Source of the DNA: Tsuneonella aeria
Lineage (GTDB): Bacteria; Pseudomonadota; Alphaproteobacteria; Sphingomonadales; Sphingomonadaceae
Reading direction: 5' to 3'
Assembly: GCF_009827495.1 (NCBI RefSeq)
Contig: NZ_WTZA01000001.1
Coordinates: 1,302,001-1,366,000, forward strand
DNA length: 64,000 nt
Position numbers and translations under genes: made by a program. The notes beneath the pieces are model-generated. The model saw only the letters and a program-made list of their open reading frames with translations, did not search any database and had not been told where the DNA came from. Shown in pieces: positions 1-8,627 of this stretch; the stretch's first letter is position 1; every line of letters begins with the position of its first letter.

Positions 1-1
1 T

Positions 2-280
2 GAGGCGCTCGATGCCGAACTGGTGCCCATGGGGAGCGCCGGCGCCAAGGCGATGGCCGTGGTCCGCGGCGAGGCGGATATCTACCTCCATTCCGGCGGA
101 CAGTACGAATGGGACAGCTGCGCCCCAGTGGCGGTGGCGATCGCTCATGGACTCCACTGCAGCCGCATCGACGGGAGCCCGCTTGTCTACAACCGGGCCG
201 ATACGTTTATGCCCGACCTGCTGATCTGTCGCCAAGAACACGCCGGGCGCGTGCTGCAGGAGATCGCAGCCTTGGGCTGA
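2..280 (+). CDS. cysQ: 3'(2'),5'-bisphosphate nucleotidase CysQ, C-terminal part
   Basis: The reading frame is open from the left edge and ends at TGA 278-280, so only the last 92 residues are here. They carry the C-terminal signature of the inositol-monophosphatase fold: [20 protein letters not shown], then [12 protein letters not shown], where WD is the late metal-binding Asp motif of the family, then a tail naming a small substrate pocket. CysQ removes the 3' phosphate of PAP formed during sulfate assimilation; it acts in the cytoplasm or at the membrane. CysQ is preferred over SuhB because of the sequence style around WDSCAP, but the metal-binding N-terminal half is outside the window, so the exact phosphatase subtype is inference. 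Confidence 0.75.
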   Translation, partial: EALDAELVPMGSAGAKAMAVVRGEADIYLHSGGQYEWDSCAPVAVAIAHGLHCSRIDGSPLVYNRADTFMPDLLICRQEHAGRVLQEIAALG

Positions 281-355
281 AGCCCGCCCTGCTCTTCGCG
301 CGCGGTTGTAATTGACACCGTCTGTCGCCATTGCCGCCGGCAAAGGAGACTCCCC

Positions 356-1852
356 ATGCGCGACATCGATCACTTCATGGTTGGCGGCCCGGGCGCCCCG
401 GCAAGCCGTTTCAAGGACGTGATGAACCCGTCGACCGGCGAAGTGCAGGCGCGCGTGCCGCTGGGCGATGCCACTCTGCTCGACCGTGCGGTCGAGGCGG
501 CCAAAGCGGTGCAACCCGGCTGGGCCGCGACCAACCCGCAGCGGCGCGCGCGGGTCATGTTCGCCTACAAACAGCTGGTCGAGGCCAACCGCGAGGAGCT
601 GGCGCATCTGCTTTCTAGCGAGCACGGCAAGGTCATCGACGATGCGCTGGGCGACGTGCAGCGCGGGCTCGAGGTGATCGAATACGCCTGCGGAATTCCC
701 CAGGTGCAGAAGGGCGAATACACGATCGGCGCCGGCCCCGGCATCGACGTCTATTCGATGCGCCAGCCTCTCGGCATCGGCGCTGGGATCACTCCGTTCA
801 ACTTCCCGGCAATGATCCCGATGTGGATGTTCGGCATGGCGATTGCATGCGGCAACGCCTTCATCCTCAAGCCCAGCGAGCGCGACCCCAGTGTTCCGGT
901 GCGCCTTGCCGAACTGTTCCTGGAGGCCGGCGCGCCCGAGGGGTTGCTGCAGGTGGTCCACGGCGACAAGGAGATGGTCGACGCGATCCTCGACCATCCG
1001 GATATCGCCGCGGTCAGCTTCGTCGGCTCCTCCGACATCGCGCACTATGTCTACAACCGCGGGGTCGCGGCGGGCAAGCGCGTGCAGGCAATGGGCGGGG
1101 CCAAGAACCACGGCATCGTCATGCCCGATGCGGATCTCGACCAGGTGGTGAACGATCTCGCCGGCGCGGCTTTCGGGTCCGCTGGCGAGCGGTGCATGGC
1201 CTTGCCGGTTGTGGTCCCGGTGGGCGAGGACACCGCGGAGCGGCTCAAGGCCAAGCTCATCCCGGCGATCGAGGCGCTGCGCATCGGCGTCTCGACCGAC
1301 CGCGAGGCGCATTACGGCCCGGTGGTCACCGCCGAGCACAAGGCGCGGGTCGAGCAGTGGATCGACACCGCCGAGAAGGAAGGCGGCGAGATCGTCGTCG
1401 ACGGGCGGGGCTTCACCTTGCAGGGCCATGAAAACGGCTACTTCGTGGGCCCGACGCTGATCGACCACGTCACGCCCGACATGGAAAGCTACAAGGAGGA
1501 GATCTTCGGCCCCGTTCTCCAGATCGTCCGTGCCAAGGACTTCGAGGAGGCGGTCGCGCTGCCCTCAAAGCACCAGTACGGCAACGGCGTCGCGATCTTC
1601 ACCCGCAACGGGCACGCCGCGCGCGAGTTCGCCAGCCGCGTCAACGTGGGCATGGTCGGGATCAACGTGCCGATCCCGGTGCCGGTCGCTTACCACTCGT
1701 TCGGCGGGTGGAAGCGCAGCGCGTTCGGCGACACCAACCAGTACGGCACGGAAGGGATGAAGTTCTGGACCAAGGTCAAGACCGTCACCCAGCGCTGGCC
1801 CGACGGCGGCAGCGACGGCTCGAACGCGTTCAACATCCCGACCTTCGGCTGA
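356..1852 (+). CDS. mmsA: Methylmalonate-semialdehyde dehydrogenase (CoA-acylating)
   Basis: 498 residues, the normal length. MmsA oxidises methylmalonate semialdehyde to propionyl-CoA with NAD and CoA, the last step of valine (and thymine) breakdown. Visible features are the aldehyde-dehydrogenase fold with TPFNFPAMIPMWM near residue 146, the NAD-binding FVGSS near 222, and the catalytic cysteine C280 in GSAGERCMA, the context typical of the acylating MmsA subfamily. The ATG at 356 has a good ribosome-binding site, AAAGGAGA, seven bases upstream. It is the first gene of a plus-strand valine catabolic run that ends with mmsB. A TTGACA box at 312-317 lies upstream but without a clear -10 partner. 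Confidence 0.95.
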   Translation: MRDIDHFMVGGPGAPASRFKDVMNPSTGEVQARVPLGDATLLDRAVEAAKAVQPGWAATNPQRRARVMFAYKQLVEANREELAHLLSSEHGKVIDDALGDVQRGLEVIEYACGIPQVQKGEYTIGAGPGIDVYSMRQPLGIGAGITPFNFPAMIPMWMFGMAIACGNAFILKPSERDPSVPVRLAELFLEAGAPEGLLQVVHGDKEMVDAILDHPDIAAVSFVGSSDIAHYVYNRGVAAGKRVQAMGGAKNHGIVMPDADLDQVVNDLAGAAFGSAGERCMALPVVVPVGEDTAERLKAKLIPAIEALRIGVSTDREAHYGPVVTAEHKARVEQWIDTAEKEGGEIVVDGRGFTLQGHENGYFVGPTLIDHVTPDMESYKEEIFGPVLQIVRAKDFEEAVALPSKHQYGNGVAIFTRNGHAAREFASRVNVGMVGINVPIPVPVAYHSFGGWKRSAFGDTNQYGTEGMKFWTKVKTVTQRWPDGGSDGSNAFNIPTFG

Positions 1853-1917
1853 ACGGGCGGGCGCCGGGAGCGGTGTGGGAACTCGCACGTTGGACAGGCG
1901 GAACCAGGAGAATACCC

Positions 1918-2406
1918 ATGCGAAACGTCCTGTTTTTTGCCGTCCTGCCGCTCGCGTTGGCGGCTTGCGAGCGGAACGTGGACCCGTCCGATAACCCGGC
2001 GACGGTCGATGCCGAAGGAACAACCCCGCCTGCCGCGACCCCGTCCGCACCCGCCCCGGCGCCGGGCGGAAACGAGACGATCGGCATCCCGGAAGGCGGC
2101 ATCCCCGTGGCCTTGCAGGGCAACTGGGGCATGACGCCGGCCGACTGCACGAGCACCCGCGGCGAGGCCAAGGGACTGCTCGGCATTTCGGCCACCACGC
2201 TCACTTTCTACGAGTCGTTGGGTCGTCTGGGTACCATCAAGGAGCGCAAAGAGAATTCTCTTCGTGCCGATTTTGCGTTCTCAGGAGAAGGGATGAACTG
2301 GACGCGCGACGTCGCGCTCTCGGTATCAGGCGATACGCTCACCCGCCTCGACCGCGGCGGGGAGGAGCCGGGCGGGCCGTTCACCTACACGCGCTGCGCA
2401 AGTTGA
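1918..2406 (+). CDS. Small predicted lipoprotein within the valine operon
   Basis: 162 residues from the ATG at 1918, which follows a CAGGAG ribosome-binding site. The N-terminus is a lipoprotein signal peptide with lipobox LALAAC, so the mature protein starts at Cys17 and should be membrane-anchored. A Pro/Ala-rich linker follows (about residues 25-55), then a domain beginning ALQGNWGM with two cysteines (TPADCTST and the C-terminal YTRCAS) that could form a disulfide. I do not recognise a characterised family. It sits between two valine-degradation enzymes with no obvious metabolic role. Base composition in 2200-2290 is visibly less GC-rich than its neighbours. Confidence 0.75.
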   Translation: MRNVLFFAVLPLALAACERNVDPSDNPATVDAEGTTPPAATPSAPAPAPGGNETIGIPEGGIPVALQGNWGMTPADCTSTRGEAKGLLGISATTLTFYESLGRLGTIKERKENSLRADFAFSGEGMNWTRDVALSVSGDTLTRLDRGGEEPGGPFTYTRCAS

Positions 2407-2461
2407 CGGCGCGTCTTCGCCCTGCCTTGAACCTTCGGCCCCATCCGCTAACGGGTGCCGC

Positions 2462-3607
2462 ATGACCGGACAGTTCCAGCTTACCGAAGACCAGCTCGCC
2501 ATCCAGGACATGGCGCGCAAATTCACCGCCGACCGCATCACCCCGTTCGCCGCGCAGTGGGACGAGGATCATCACTTCCCGCGCGACGTGGTCCAGGCCG
2601 CGGGCGAGCTCGGCTTCGGGGCAATCTATGTCAGCGAGGAATCGGGCGGCATCGCGCTGGGGCGGCTGGAGGCGGCGCTGATCATGGAAGCGATGGCGTA
2701 CGGCTGCCCGGCGACGAGCGCCTATGTCTCGATCCACAACATGGCGAGCTGGATGATCGACCGGTTCGGCTCTGCCGAGGTCAAGGCGCGCTTCCTGCCG
2801 AAACTCGTCAGCATGGAGCACATCGCGAGTTACGCGCTGACCGAGCCGGGATCGGGTTCGGACGCGGCCGCGCTCAAGACCACCGCGCGGCTCGACGGGG
2901 ACCACTACGTCCTCAACGGCACCAAGCAGTTCATCTCCGGCAGCGGGTTCAACGACATCTACGTCGTGATGGTCCGCACGAGCGAGGATCGCGCAAAAGG
3001 CATCACGTGCCTGGTGGTCGAAAAGGGCACTCCCGGCCTCAGCCACGGCGCGCCGGAGAAGAAGCTCGGCTGGAACGCCAGCCCCACGGCGCAGCTCATC
3101 TTCGAAGACTGCCGCGTGCCGGTCGCCAACCGCGTCGGCGGCGAAGGCGAAGGGTTCCGCTTCGCCATGGCGGGGCTCGACGGCGGACGGCTGAATATCG
3201 GCGCCTGTTCGCTCGGCGGGGCGCAGCGCTGCCTCGACGAGGCGGTCAACTACACCAAGGAGCGCCAGCAGTTCGGCCAGCCGATCGCGGACTTCCAGAA
3301 CACCCAGTTCATGCTGGCCGACATGGCCACCGACCTGGAGGCGGCGCGTGCCCTGCTCTACCTCGCCGCCGCGAAGGTAACCGACGGCGCGCCCGACAAG
3401 ACGCGGTTTTCCGCCATGGCCAAGCGCCTCGCGACCGACAGCGGCAGCAGGATCGTCAACGACGCGCTGCAATTGTTCGGCGGCTACGGCTATCTCAAGG
3501 ACTATCCGATCGAACGCTTCTGGCGCGACCTGCGCGTGCATTCGATCCTCGAAGGGACGAACCAGGTGATGCGCATGATCGTCGGCCGGGATATGTTGCG
3601 GCAATGA
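2462..3607 (+). CDS. Acyl-CoA dehydrogenase, probable isobutyryl-CoA dehydrogenase
   Basis: 381 residues, standard for short-chain acyl-CoA dehydrogenases. This FAD enzyme would oxidise isobutyryl-CoA to methacrylyl-CoA and pass electrons to ETF. Visible features are the FAD/substrate stretch ALTEPGSGSDAAALKT near residue 124, the GEGFRFAMAGLDGGR region near 224, and the C-terminal ILEGTNQVMRMIVGRDML, which places the catalytic Glu where short-chain members have it. Isobutyryl specificity is inferred from the neighbours: mmsA upstream, and a 3-hydroxyisobutyryl-CoA hydrolase overlapping by four bases (ATGA, 3604-3607) downstream. 2-methyl-branched substrates from isoleucine could also be accepted. 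Confidence 0.9.
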   Translation: MTGQFQLTEDQLAIQDMARKFTADRITPFAAQWDEDHHFPRDVVQAAGELGFGAIYVSEESGGIALGRLEAALIMEAMAYGCPATSAYVSIHNMASWMIDRFGSAEVKARFLPKLVSMEHIASYALTEPGSGSDAAALKTTARLDGDHYVLNGTKQFISGSGFNDIYVVMVRTSEDRAKGITCLVVEKGTPGLSHGAPEKKLGWNASPTAQLIFEDCRVPVANRVGGEGEGFRFAMAGLDGGRLNIGACSLGGAQRCLDEAVNYTKERQQFGQPIADFQNTQFMLADMATDLEAARALLYLAAAKVTDGAPDKTRFSAMAKRLATDSGSRIVNDALQLFGGYGYLKDYPIERFWRDLRVHSILEGTNQVMRMIVGRDMLRQ

Positions 3608-4650
3608 CCTCCGACGTCCTCATCCGCAGCGACGGCCGCGTCGGGCACATCTCCCTGAATCGCCCCAAGGCGCTCCACGCGCTGACGCTCGACATGTGCC
3701 ATGCGATGAGCGCGGCGCTGACCGATTGGTCGGCGGACGACGCAGTGGAGGCCGTGATCCTCGACCACGCGGAGGGCCGCGGGTTCTGCGCGGGCGGCGA
3801 CATCGCCTTCCTGCGCAATTCAGCGCTGAACGACGGCGGTGTATCGGGCCGCGCGTTCTTCCACGACGAATACCAGCTCAACCACCAGATGTTCGAATAC
3901 GCCAAGCCGATCGTCGCGTTCATGGACGGGGTGACGATGGGCGGCGGCGTGGGGATCAGCCAGCCGGCTGACTTCCGCGTGGCGACCGAACACACGCGCT
4001 TCGCCATGCCGGAAACCGGCATCGGCCTGTTTCCCGATGTGGGCGGCGGCTGGTATCTTTCGCGCCTGCCCGGCCGGCTCGGCCAGTTCCTCGCGCTGAC
4101 CGGGGCACGCCTGGACGGTGCGGAGTGCCTGTGGGCGGGCCTCGCCACGCATTACCTGCCGGCTGAGAAGCTGGCCGAAGCCAAGGCGCGCATCGCGGAC
4201 CATCCGGACCGGATCGCCGGCATCCTTTCGGAATTGTCGGTCACCCCGCCTGCCGCGCGGATCGAGGAAAATGTCGGGAACATCGCCCACCATTTCAGGT
4301 CGGACAGGCTGGAAGACATCGTGGCCAGCCTCGAAGGGGATGACGGCGACTGGGCCGTGAAGGAACTGGCCACGCTCCGTTCCAAGAGCCCGCAGACCTG
4401 CAAGGTCGCCCTGCGCCAATTGGCCGAAGCCGCCCTGCTCACCGATTTTGCCGACGAGATGCGGATGGAATACCGCATCGCATCGCGCGTACTCACCCGC
4501 CCGGATTTCGCCGAAGGGGTGCGCGCGGTGATCGTCGACAAGACCGGCGATCCGAAGTGGGACCCCGCCACTCCCGAAGGCGTGAGCGATGCGCTGATCG
4601 ACAGCATCTTCGCGCCGCTGCCCGAACAGGAAGAATGGAAGCCCCTTTGA
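3604..4650 (+). CDS. 3-hydroxyisobutyryl-CoA hydrolase (crotonase superfamily)
   Basis: 348 residues starting at the ATG that overlaps the dehydrogenase stop (ATGA). It would hydrolyse 3-hydroxyisobutyryl-CoA to free 3-hydroxyisobutyrate, avoiding accumulation of reactive methacrylyl-CoA. Evidence: N-terminal [16 protein letters not shown], oxyanion-hole stretch [13 protein letters not shown] near residue 60, and [14 protein letters not shown] and [16 protein letters not shown], all characteristic of the HIBCH branch rather than of ordinary enoyl-CoA hydratases (usual length about 260). The extra C-terminal 80 residues with TCKVALRQL also match the HIBCH type. Its place between the dehydrogenase and mmsB supports the assignment. 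Confidence 0.9.
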   Translation: MTSDVLIRSDGRVGHISLNRPKALHALTLDMCHAMSAALTDWSADDAVEAVILDHAEGRGFCAGGDIAFLRNSALNDGGVSGRAFFHDEYQLNHQMFEYAKPIVAFMDGVTMGGGVGISQPADFRVATEHTRFAMPETGIGLFPDVGGGWYLSRLPGRLGQFLALTGARLDGAECLWAGLATHYLPAEKLAEAKARIADHPDRIAGILSELSVTPPAARIEENVGNIAHHFRSDRLEDIVASLEGDDGDWAVKELATLRSKSPQTCKVALRQLAEAALLTDFADEMRMEYRIASRVLTRPDFAEGVRAVIVDKTGDPKWDPATPEGVSDALIDSIFAPLPEQEEWKPL

Positions 4651-5441
4651 GCTACGAAACGATCACCGTCGAACAGCGCCCAGAACCGCATGGGGCGGTG
4701 ACGCTCATCACGCTCAACCGCCCGCAGGCGCTGAACGCCCTCAATTCGCAGGTCCTCGAAGACCTGATCGCAGCCTTTGGCGCTTACGAAGCGGACCCGG
4801 GACAGCTCTGCGCGGTGCTGACCGGCGCGGGCGACAAGGCATTCGCGGCGGGCGCCGACATCAAGGAGATGGCCGACAAGCCGGCGGCCGATTTCTACCT
4901 CGACGATTTCTTCGCCCGCTGGACCAGCCACCTGGTCAAGGCGGTGCGCAAGCCGTGGATCGCGGCGGTGAACGGCTTCGCGCTGGGCGGCGGGTGCGAG
5001 CTTGCGATGATGGCGGACTTCATCATCGCGTCCGAAAAGGCGAAATTCGGCCAGCCCGAAATCAAGCTCGGCGTCGCGCCCGGGATGGGCGGCAGCCAGC
5101 GCCTGACCCGCGCGGTGGGCAAGGCCAAGGCGATGGAAATGTGCCTGACGGGCCGGATGATGGACGCCGCCGAAGCTGAGCGCAGCGGACTCGTCGCCCG
5201 CGTTGTCTCGCACGAGAGCCTTCTGGACGAAGCGCTCAGGACAGCCGCCGCGATCGCCGCGATGCCGCCGATGGCGGCGATCGCCAACAAGGAAATGGTC
5301 AACGCCGCGTTCGAGACCACGCTCGACCAGGGCCTGATCGTCGAGCGCCGCATCTTCCAGATCCTCGCCGCCAGCGAGGACAAGGCCGAAGGCATGGCCG
5401 CCTTCATCGAGAAGCGCGAAGGCCAGTGGAAGGGGCGCTAG
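4635..5441 (+). CDS. Enoyl-CoA hydratase
   Basis: 268 residues if started at ATG 4635, which lies inside the end of the previous gene. A TTG at 4647 giving a TTGA overlap and 264 residues is an equally possible start. It hydrates 2-enoyl-CoA, here most likely methacrylyl-CoA, to 3-hydroxyacyl-CoA. Both catalytic glutamates of the crotonase mechanism are present: [14 protein letters not shown] and [20 protein letters not shown]. The oxyanion-hole segment is [13 protein letters not shown]. Together with the neighbouring dehydrogenase, hydrolase and mmsB it fills the hydration step of valine degradation; general beta-oxidation activity is also likely. Confidence 0.93.
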   Translation: MEAPLSYETITVEQRPEPHGAVTLITLNRPQALNALNSQVLEDLIAAFGAYEADPGQLCAVLTGAGDKAFAAGADIKEMADKPAADFYLDDFFARWTSHLVKAVRKPWIAAVNGFALGGGCELAMMADFIIASEKAKFGQPEIKLGVAPGMGGSQRLTRAVGKAKAMEMCLTGRMMDAAEAERSGLVARVVSHESLLDEALRTAAAIAAMPPMAAIANKEMVNAAFETTLDQGLIVERRIFQILAASEDKAEGMAAFIEKREGQWKGR

Positions 5442-5448
5442 CCACAAG

Positions 5449-5502
5449 CCCTCTCCCCTTCCAGGGGAAAGGAAGGAGCGCCGCCGGCGCCGAAGGAGAG
5501 GG
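5449..5502. repeat. Palindromic intergenic element
   Basis: In the 166-base gap before mmsB, CCCTCTCC (5449-5456) is matched by the inverted GGAGAGGG (5495-5502). Nested inside are CCTTCC/GGAAGG (5457-5462 with 5471-5476) and GCGCC/GGCGC (5478-5482 with 5486-5490). A related AACCCTCTCCCCTGGAGG stretch follows at about 5549-5566. This looks like a dispersed REP-like element rather than a terminator, because no T tract follows. Whether it is repeated elsewhere in the genome cannot be seen here. Confidence 0.5.
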
Positions 5503-5607
5503 GAACGGCGGTGACTGTGCGTGCTACGCCCGTCCCCTCGCCCAACCCTCTCCCCTGGAGGCGCAGATGGGCGCAGCCAACGGGAGCGGGCTTTGACGGA
5601 GAGTAAT

Positions 5608-6477
5608 ATGAAGATCGCCTTCATCGGCCTCGGCAACATGGGCGGCGGGATGGCCGCGAACCTCGTCAAGGCGGGGCACGAGGTGCGCGCGTTCGACCTC
5701 AGCCAGGACGCCCTCGACCGCGCTGGAGAACACGGCTGCACGACCGCCGCTTCGGTGGCCGAAGCGGTGACGGATGCTGATGCGGTGGTGTCGATGCTCC
5801 CCAACGGACAGATCGTGCTCAGCGCCTACACCGGCGAGGTGTTTGGCGCGGCGTCGGGGGGCGCGATCCTGCTCGATTGTTCCACGATCGATGTCGCCAC
5901 GGCGCGCGAAGTGGCCGAACAGGCGCGGCAGCATGGTTACGAGATGGTCGACGCCCCGGTTTCGGGCGGCATCGCGGCGGCGAACGGCGGCACGCTGACC
6001 TTCATGGTCGGCGGCAGCGACGAAGCGTTCGCCCGCGCCGAGCCGATCCTCCAGGCGATGGGCAAGGCGGTGATCCATGCCGGTGCCTCCGGTAACGGAC
6101 AGGCGGCCAAGATCTGCAATAACATGCTGCTGGGCATTCACATGATCGGCACGTGCGAGGCGTTCGCCATGGCGCAGAAGCTCGGCCTCGACCCGCAGAC
6201 ATTCTATGACATTTCCAGCGTCAGCAGCGGCCAGTGCTGGTCGATGACGAGCTATTGCCCGGTCCCCGGCGTCGGCCCGCAATCGCCGGCCGATAACGGC
6301 TACCAGGGCGGGTTCGCCGCCGCGCTGATGCTGAAGGACTTGCGCCTGGCGATCGAGGCTGCGGAAACCGCCGACGCGCCGGTGCCGATGGGCCAGCGCG
6401 CGCGGGCGCTTTACGAAGACTTCGTGGGCGCCGGCAACGGCGGACAGGATTTCAGCGGGATCATTCGGACGCTGTAG
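5608..6477 (+). CDS. mmsB: 3-hydroxyisobutyrate dehydrogenase
   Basis: 289 residues from ATG 5608, preceded by a GGAGAG ribosome-binding site. It oxidises 3-hydroxyisobutyrate to methylmalonate semialdehyde with NAD, feeding MmsA. The Rossmann motif GLGNMGGGMA is at residues 7-16; DAPVSGG (substrate binding) and GNGQAAKICNN, containing the conserved catalytic Lys, follow, as in the beta-hydroxyacid dehydrogenase family. It is the last gene of the valine run and is separated from the hydratase by the palindromic element. Its 3' end overlaps tatC on the other strand by 17 bases. Confidence 0.94.
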   Translation: MKIAFIGLGNMGGGMAANLVKAGHEVRAFDLSQDALDRAGEHGCTTAASVAEAVTDADAVVSMLPNGQIVLSAYTGEVFGAASGGAILLDCSTIDVATAREVAEQARQHGYEMVDAPVSGGIAAANGGTLTFMVGGSDEAFARAEPILQAMGKAVIHAGASGNGQAAKICNNMLLGIHMIGTCEAFAMAQKLGLDPQTFYDISSVSSGQCWSMTSYCPVPGVGPQSPADNGYQGGFAAALMLKDLRLAIEAAETADAPVPMGQRARALYEDFVGAGNGGQDFSGIIRTL

Positions 6478-7255
6478 GCGGGCTCGTGCCGGCGGCCTCC
6501 GGCTCGGCGCGCGCCGCCTTTCGCTCCGTAAACCACATCACCAGCAGCGCGCTTTCGAACAGCAGGACGAGCGGGATCGCCAGCATGAGCTGGCTGATCA
6601 CGTCGGGCGGCGTCACGACCGCGGCGATCACGAACGCGACCACAATGGCGTAGCGCCGCGCGCCCACCAGTTGCGCCCGGCTGACGATGCCGGCGGTGTT
6701 GAGCAGCAGCAGCAGCACGGGCAACAGGAAGCTCAGCCCGAAAGCCAGAATGAACTGCATCACCAGGCTGAGGTAGTCCTCCGAATTGGGCAGCGCGTCG
6801 ATCTGCACGCCGCCCTGGGTGCCTTCGAATCCCAGGAAGAACTCGAACGCCGTGGGCATGACGACGTAATAGGCAAGCGCCCCGCCCATCACGAACAGCA
6901 CCGGCGTCGCCAACAGGAACGGTAGAAAGGCGCGCTTCTCGTTGGCGTAGAGGCCAGGGGCGACGAAGGCCCACAGCTGGTTGGCGATCACCGGGAAGCT
7001 GACGAAGAAGGCGGCGAACAGCGCGACCTTCAGCTCGACGAAGAACTGGCCGTAGAGCTTGGTGTAGATGAGACGGCTCTGCCCGGCATCCAGCAGCGGC
7101 TGGACCAGGAATGCCAGGATATCCTGCGCGAAGTAGAAACACACCCCGAACGCGACCCCGAGCGCGAGGAACGCGCGGAGCAGCCGCGCCCGCAGCTCGA
7201 TCAGGTGGTCGAGCAGCGGCGCCTGGCTGTCATCGATGTCGCGCAGCTTGAACAT
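6461..7255 (-). CDS. tatC: Sec-independent protein translocase TatC
   Basis: 264 residues. TatC is the polytopic core of the twin-arginine translocase and recognises RR signal peptides together with TatB. The N-terminus PLLDHLIELRARLLRAFLAL is the family hallmark, and several long hydrophobic segments consistent with six membrane helices follow, with a charged C-terminal tail. It starts three bases after tatB and ends the tatABC set. The C-terminal end overlaps mmsB convergently. Confidence 0.96.
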   Translation of the reverse strand: MFKLRDIDDSQAPLLDHLIELRARLLRAFLALGVAFGVCFYFAQDILAFLVQPLLDAGQSRLIYTKLYGQFFVELKVALFAAFFVSFPVIANQLWAFVAPGLYANEKRAFLPFLLATPVLFVMGGALAYYVVMPTAFEFFLGFEGTQGGVQIDALPNSEDYLSLVMQFILAFGLSFLLPVLLLLLNTAGIVSRAQLVGARRYAIVVAFVIAAVVTPPDVISQLMLAIPLVLLFESALLVMWFTERKAARAEPEAAGTSPPTASE

Positions 7256-7258
7256 GGG

Positions 7259-7636
7259 TCAGCGCAGCGGAAGCTGGGGTTCGTCATTGGCGGAAGCGGG
7301 CGGCGGGGGCGGCCCAATGCCCGCATCAGGTGCGCCGCGCGCCTCTGCCCCGGCGGCAGAGGACGGGAGCGGCCGCATCTCGTGATCGGACAGGTCCACT
7401 TGCGGATGCTCCGCCATGATACGGGCGTTCTGTTCGGCCCACTTCTTCTCCATCTCCTCCATCTCCGCCTCGCGGATCATCGCCTCGATGCCGGAGCGGA
7501 AGTGGTTGGAGGTGCGCCGGACCTTGCCGATCCACCGGCCCGCGGTGCGCAGGGCGCGGGGCAGGTCCTTGGGCCCGATGACCACGACCGCGACGATCAC
7601 GATCATCAGGAGTTCCGAGGCACCGATATCTAACAT
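7259..7636 (-). CDS. tatB: Sec-independent protein translocase TatB
   Basis: 125 residues. One N-terminal membrane helix (LLMIVIVAVVVIGPKDLPRAL) has the Gly-Pro hinge and is followed by an amphipathic helix with charged residues and a Pro-rich tail; this is the TatB layout and is longer than TatA. The hinge sequence GPKDLP and the following RTAGRWIGKVRR are typical TatB. It forms the substrate receptor with TatC. It lies between tatA (44-base gap) and tatC (two bases between). Confidence 0.95.
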   Translation of the reverse strand: MLDIGASELLMIVIVAVVVIGPKDLPRALRTAGRWIGKVRRTSNHFRSGIEAMIREAEMEEMEKKWAEQNARIMAEHPQVDLSDHEMRPLPSSAAGAEARGAPDAGIGPPPPPASANDEPQLPLR

Positions 7637-7680
7637 GGTCTGGTTCGCCCCGTCAGCGGGCGTGGATCAGGAAACGGCCG

Positions 7681-7947
7681 TCAGGCGCGATCGCGCGGTT
7701 CGGCTGCGGCGGCTTCCGGCACGGTTTCGCCCGCAGGCTTGGCATCGTGATGCGGCCGTTCGAGGCGCTGTGTCGGCGCGGGCGTGCCGGGCTTTGCGGC
7801 GGCGGCGTCATCTTCGTTCATCCCGGCCTTGAAGCTTTTGATGCCCTTGCCGAAGTCGCCCATGATTTCCGCCACGCGCCCGCGCCCGAACAGGACGAGG
7901 ACGATGAGCAGCACGATCAGCCAGTGCCAGATGGAAAACGAACCCAT
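7681..7947 (-). CDS. tatA: Sec-independent protein translocase TatA
   Basis: 88 residues with the TatA architecture: a short N-terminal membrane helix ([23 protein letters not shown]) with the FGRG hinge, then the amphipathic helix [11 protein letters not shown] and an acidic/Pro tail. TatA multimers form the translocation path for folded proteins. A good ribosome-binding site (AAGGAG) precedes the start. The gene lies 74 bases after scpB on the same strand and is probably transcribed with it. Confidence 0.95.
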   Translation of the reverse strand: MGSFSIWHWLIVLLIVLVLFGRGRVAEIMGDFGKGIKSFKAGMNEDDAAAAKPGTPAPTQRLERPHHDAKPAGETVPEAAAAEPRDRA

Positions 7948-8021
7948 GGGTAATCTCCTTGCCCCGCAATCTAGGCGATGCAGGCCGGCTTTGCCAGCCT
8001 AACCGCCGCTGCGCGCGGGGG

Positions 8022-8627
8022 TTACGCGCCGGACTCCGCCGGATCGGCCGATTCGCCCGGGTCCGGCATGGCCAGCGCCTCGAACGCCTCGTCCACGGGA
8101 TCGAGCAGGCCGGCAGCGCGCAGATCGTCGATCCCCGGCAAGTCGCGCCGGGATGCGAGGCCGAAATGCTGCAGGAATTCGGGCGTGGTGGCATAGATCG
8201 CCGGGCGCCCCGGCGTCTCGCGCCGCCCCGCGATGCGCACCCAGCCGGCCTCCATCAGCACGTCGAGCGTGCCGCCCGAGGTCTGCACGCCGCGAATCGC
8301 CTCGATCTCCGCGCGGCTCACGGGTTCGTGATAGGCGACGATCGCGAGCACTTCGGTCGCCGCGCGGCTGAGCCGGCGCACCGCCTCCTTCTCGCGCCGC
8401 AGGATGTGGGCAAGGTCGGGCGCGGTCTGGAAATGCCAGCGCCCGCCGCGCTCCACCAGGTGCACCCCGCGCGGCTGGTAATGCGCGGCGAGGGCCGTCA
8501 ATGCCGCGCGCACCGCGCCCGCGGGCGCGTCACGCAGGTGGCTCGCCAGCGCATCCACCGTCATCGGCTGGTCCGCCGCGAACAGCGCCGCTTCGACCGC
8601 ACGTTCGATCTCGGTCGGCGCGGTCAT
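8022..8627 (-). CDS. scpB: Segregation and condensation protein B
   Basis: 201 residues from ATG 8625-8627, which overlaps the scpA stop (ATGA). ScpB is the winged-helix partner of the SMC-ScpA condensin. Visible are EAALFAADQPMTVDALASHL at the N-terminus and the strongly conserved core AATEVLAIVAYHEPVSRAEIE with IRGVQTSGGTLD, ending in a family-typical PGRPAIYATTPEFLQHFGL. A short acidic C-terminal extension follows. It lies in the argS-SPOR-nagZ-scpAB-tatABC order common in alphaproteobacteria. Confidence 0.94.
   Translation of the reverse strand: MTAPTEIERAVEAALFAADQPMTVDALASHLRDAPAGAVRAALTALAAHYQPRGVHLVERGGRWHFQTAPDLAHILRREKEAVRRLSRAATEVLAIVAYHEPVSRAEIEAIRGVQTSGGTLDVLMEAGWVRIAGRRETPGRPAIYATTPEFLQHFGLASRRDLPGIDDLRAAGLLDPVDEAFEALAMPDPGESADPAESGA

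Noticed and set aside
312..340. TTGACA box before mmsA as a full promoter
   Set aside because: No acceptable -10 hexamer at 16-18 bases, and GACACCGTCTGTC is only an imperfect inverted repeat.
2455..4650. An apparent 731-residue fusion protein ending in the HIBCH gene
   Set aside because: The upstream part is the out-of-frame shadow of the acyl-CoA dehydrogenase gene; the true start is ATG 3604 in the ATGA overlap.
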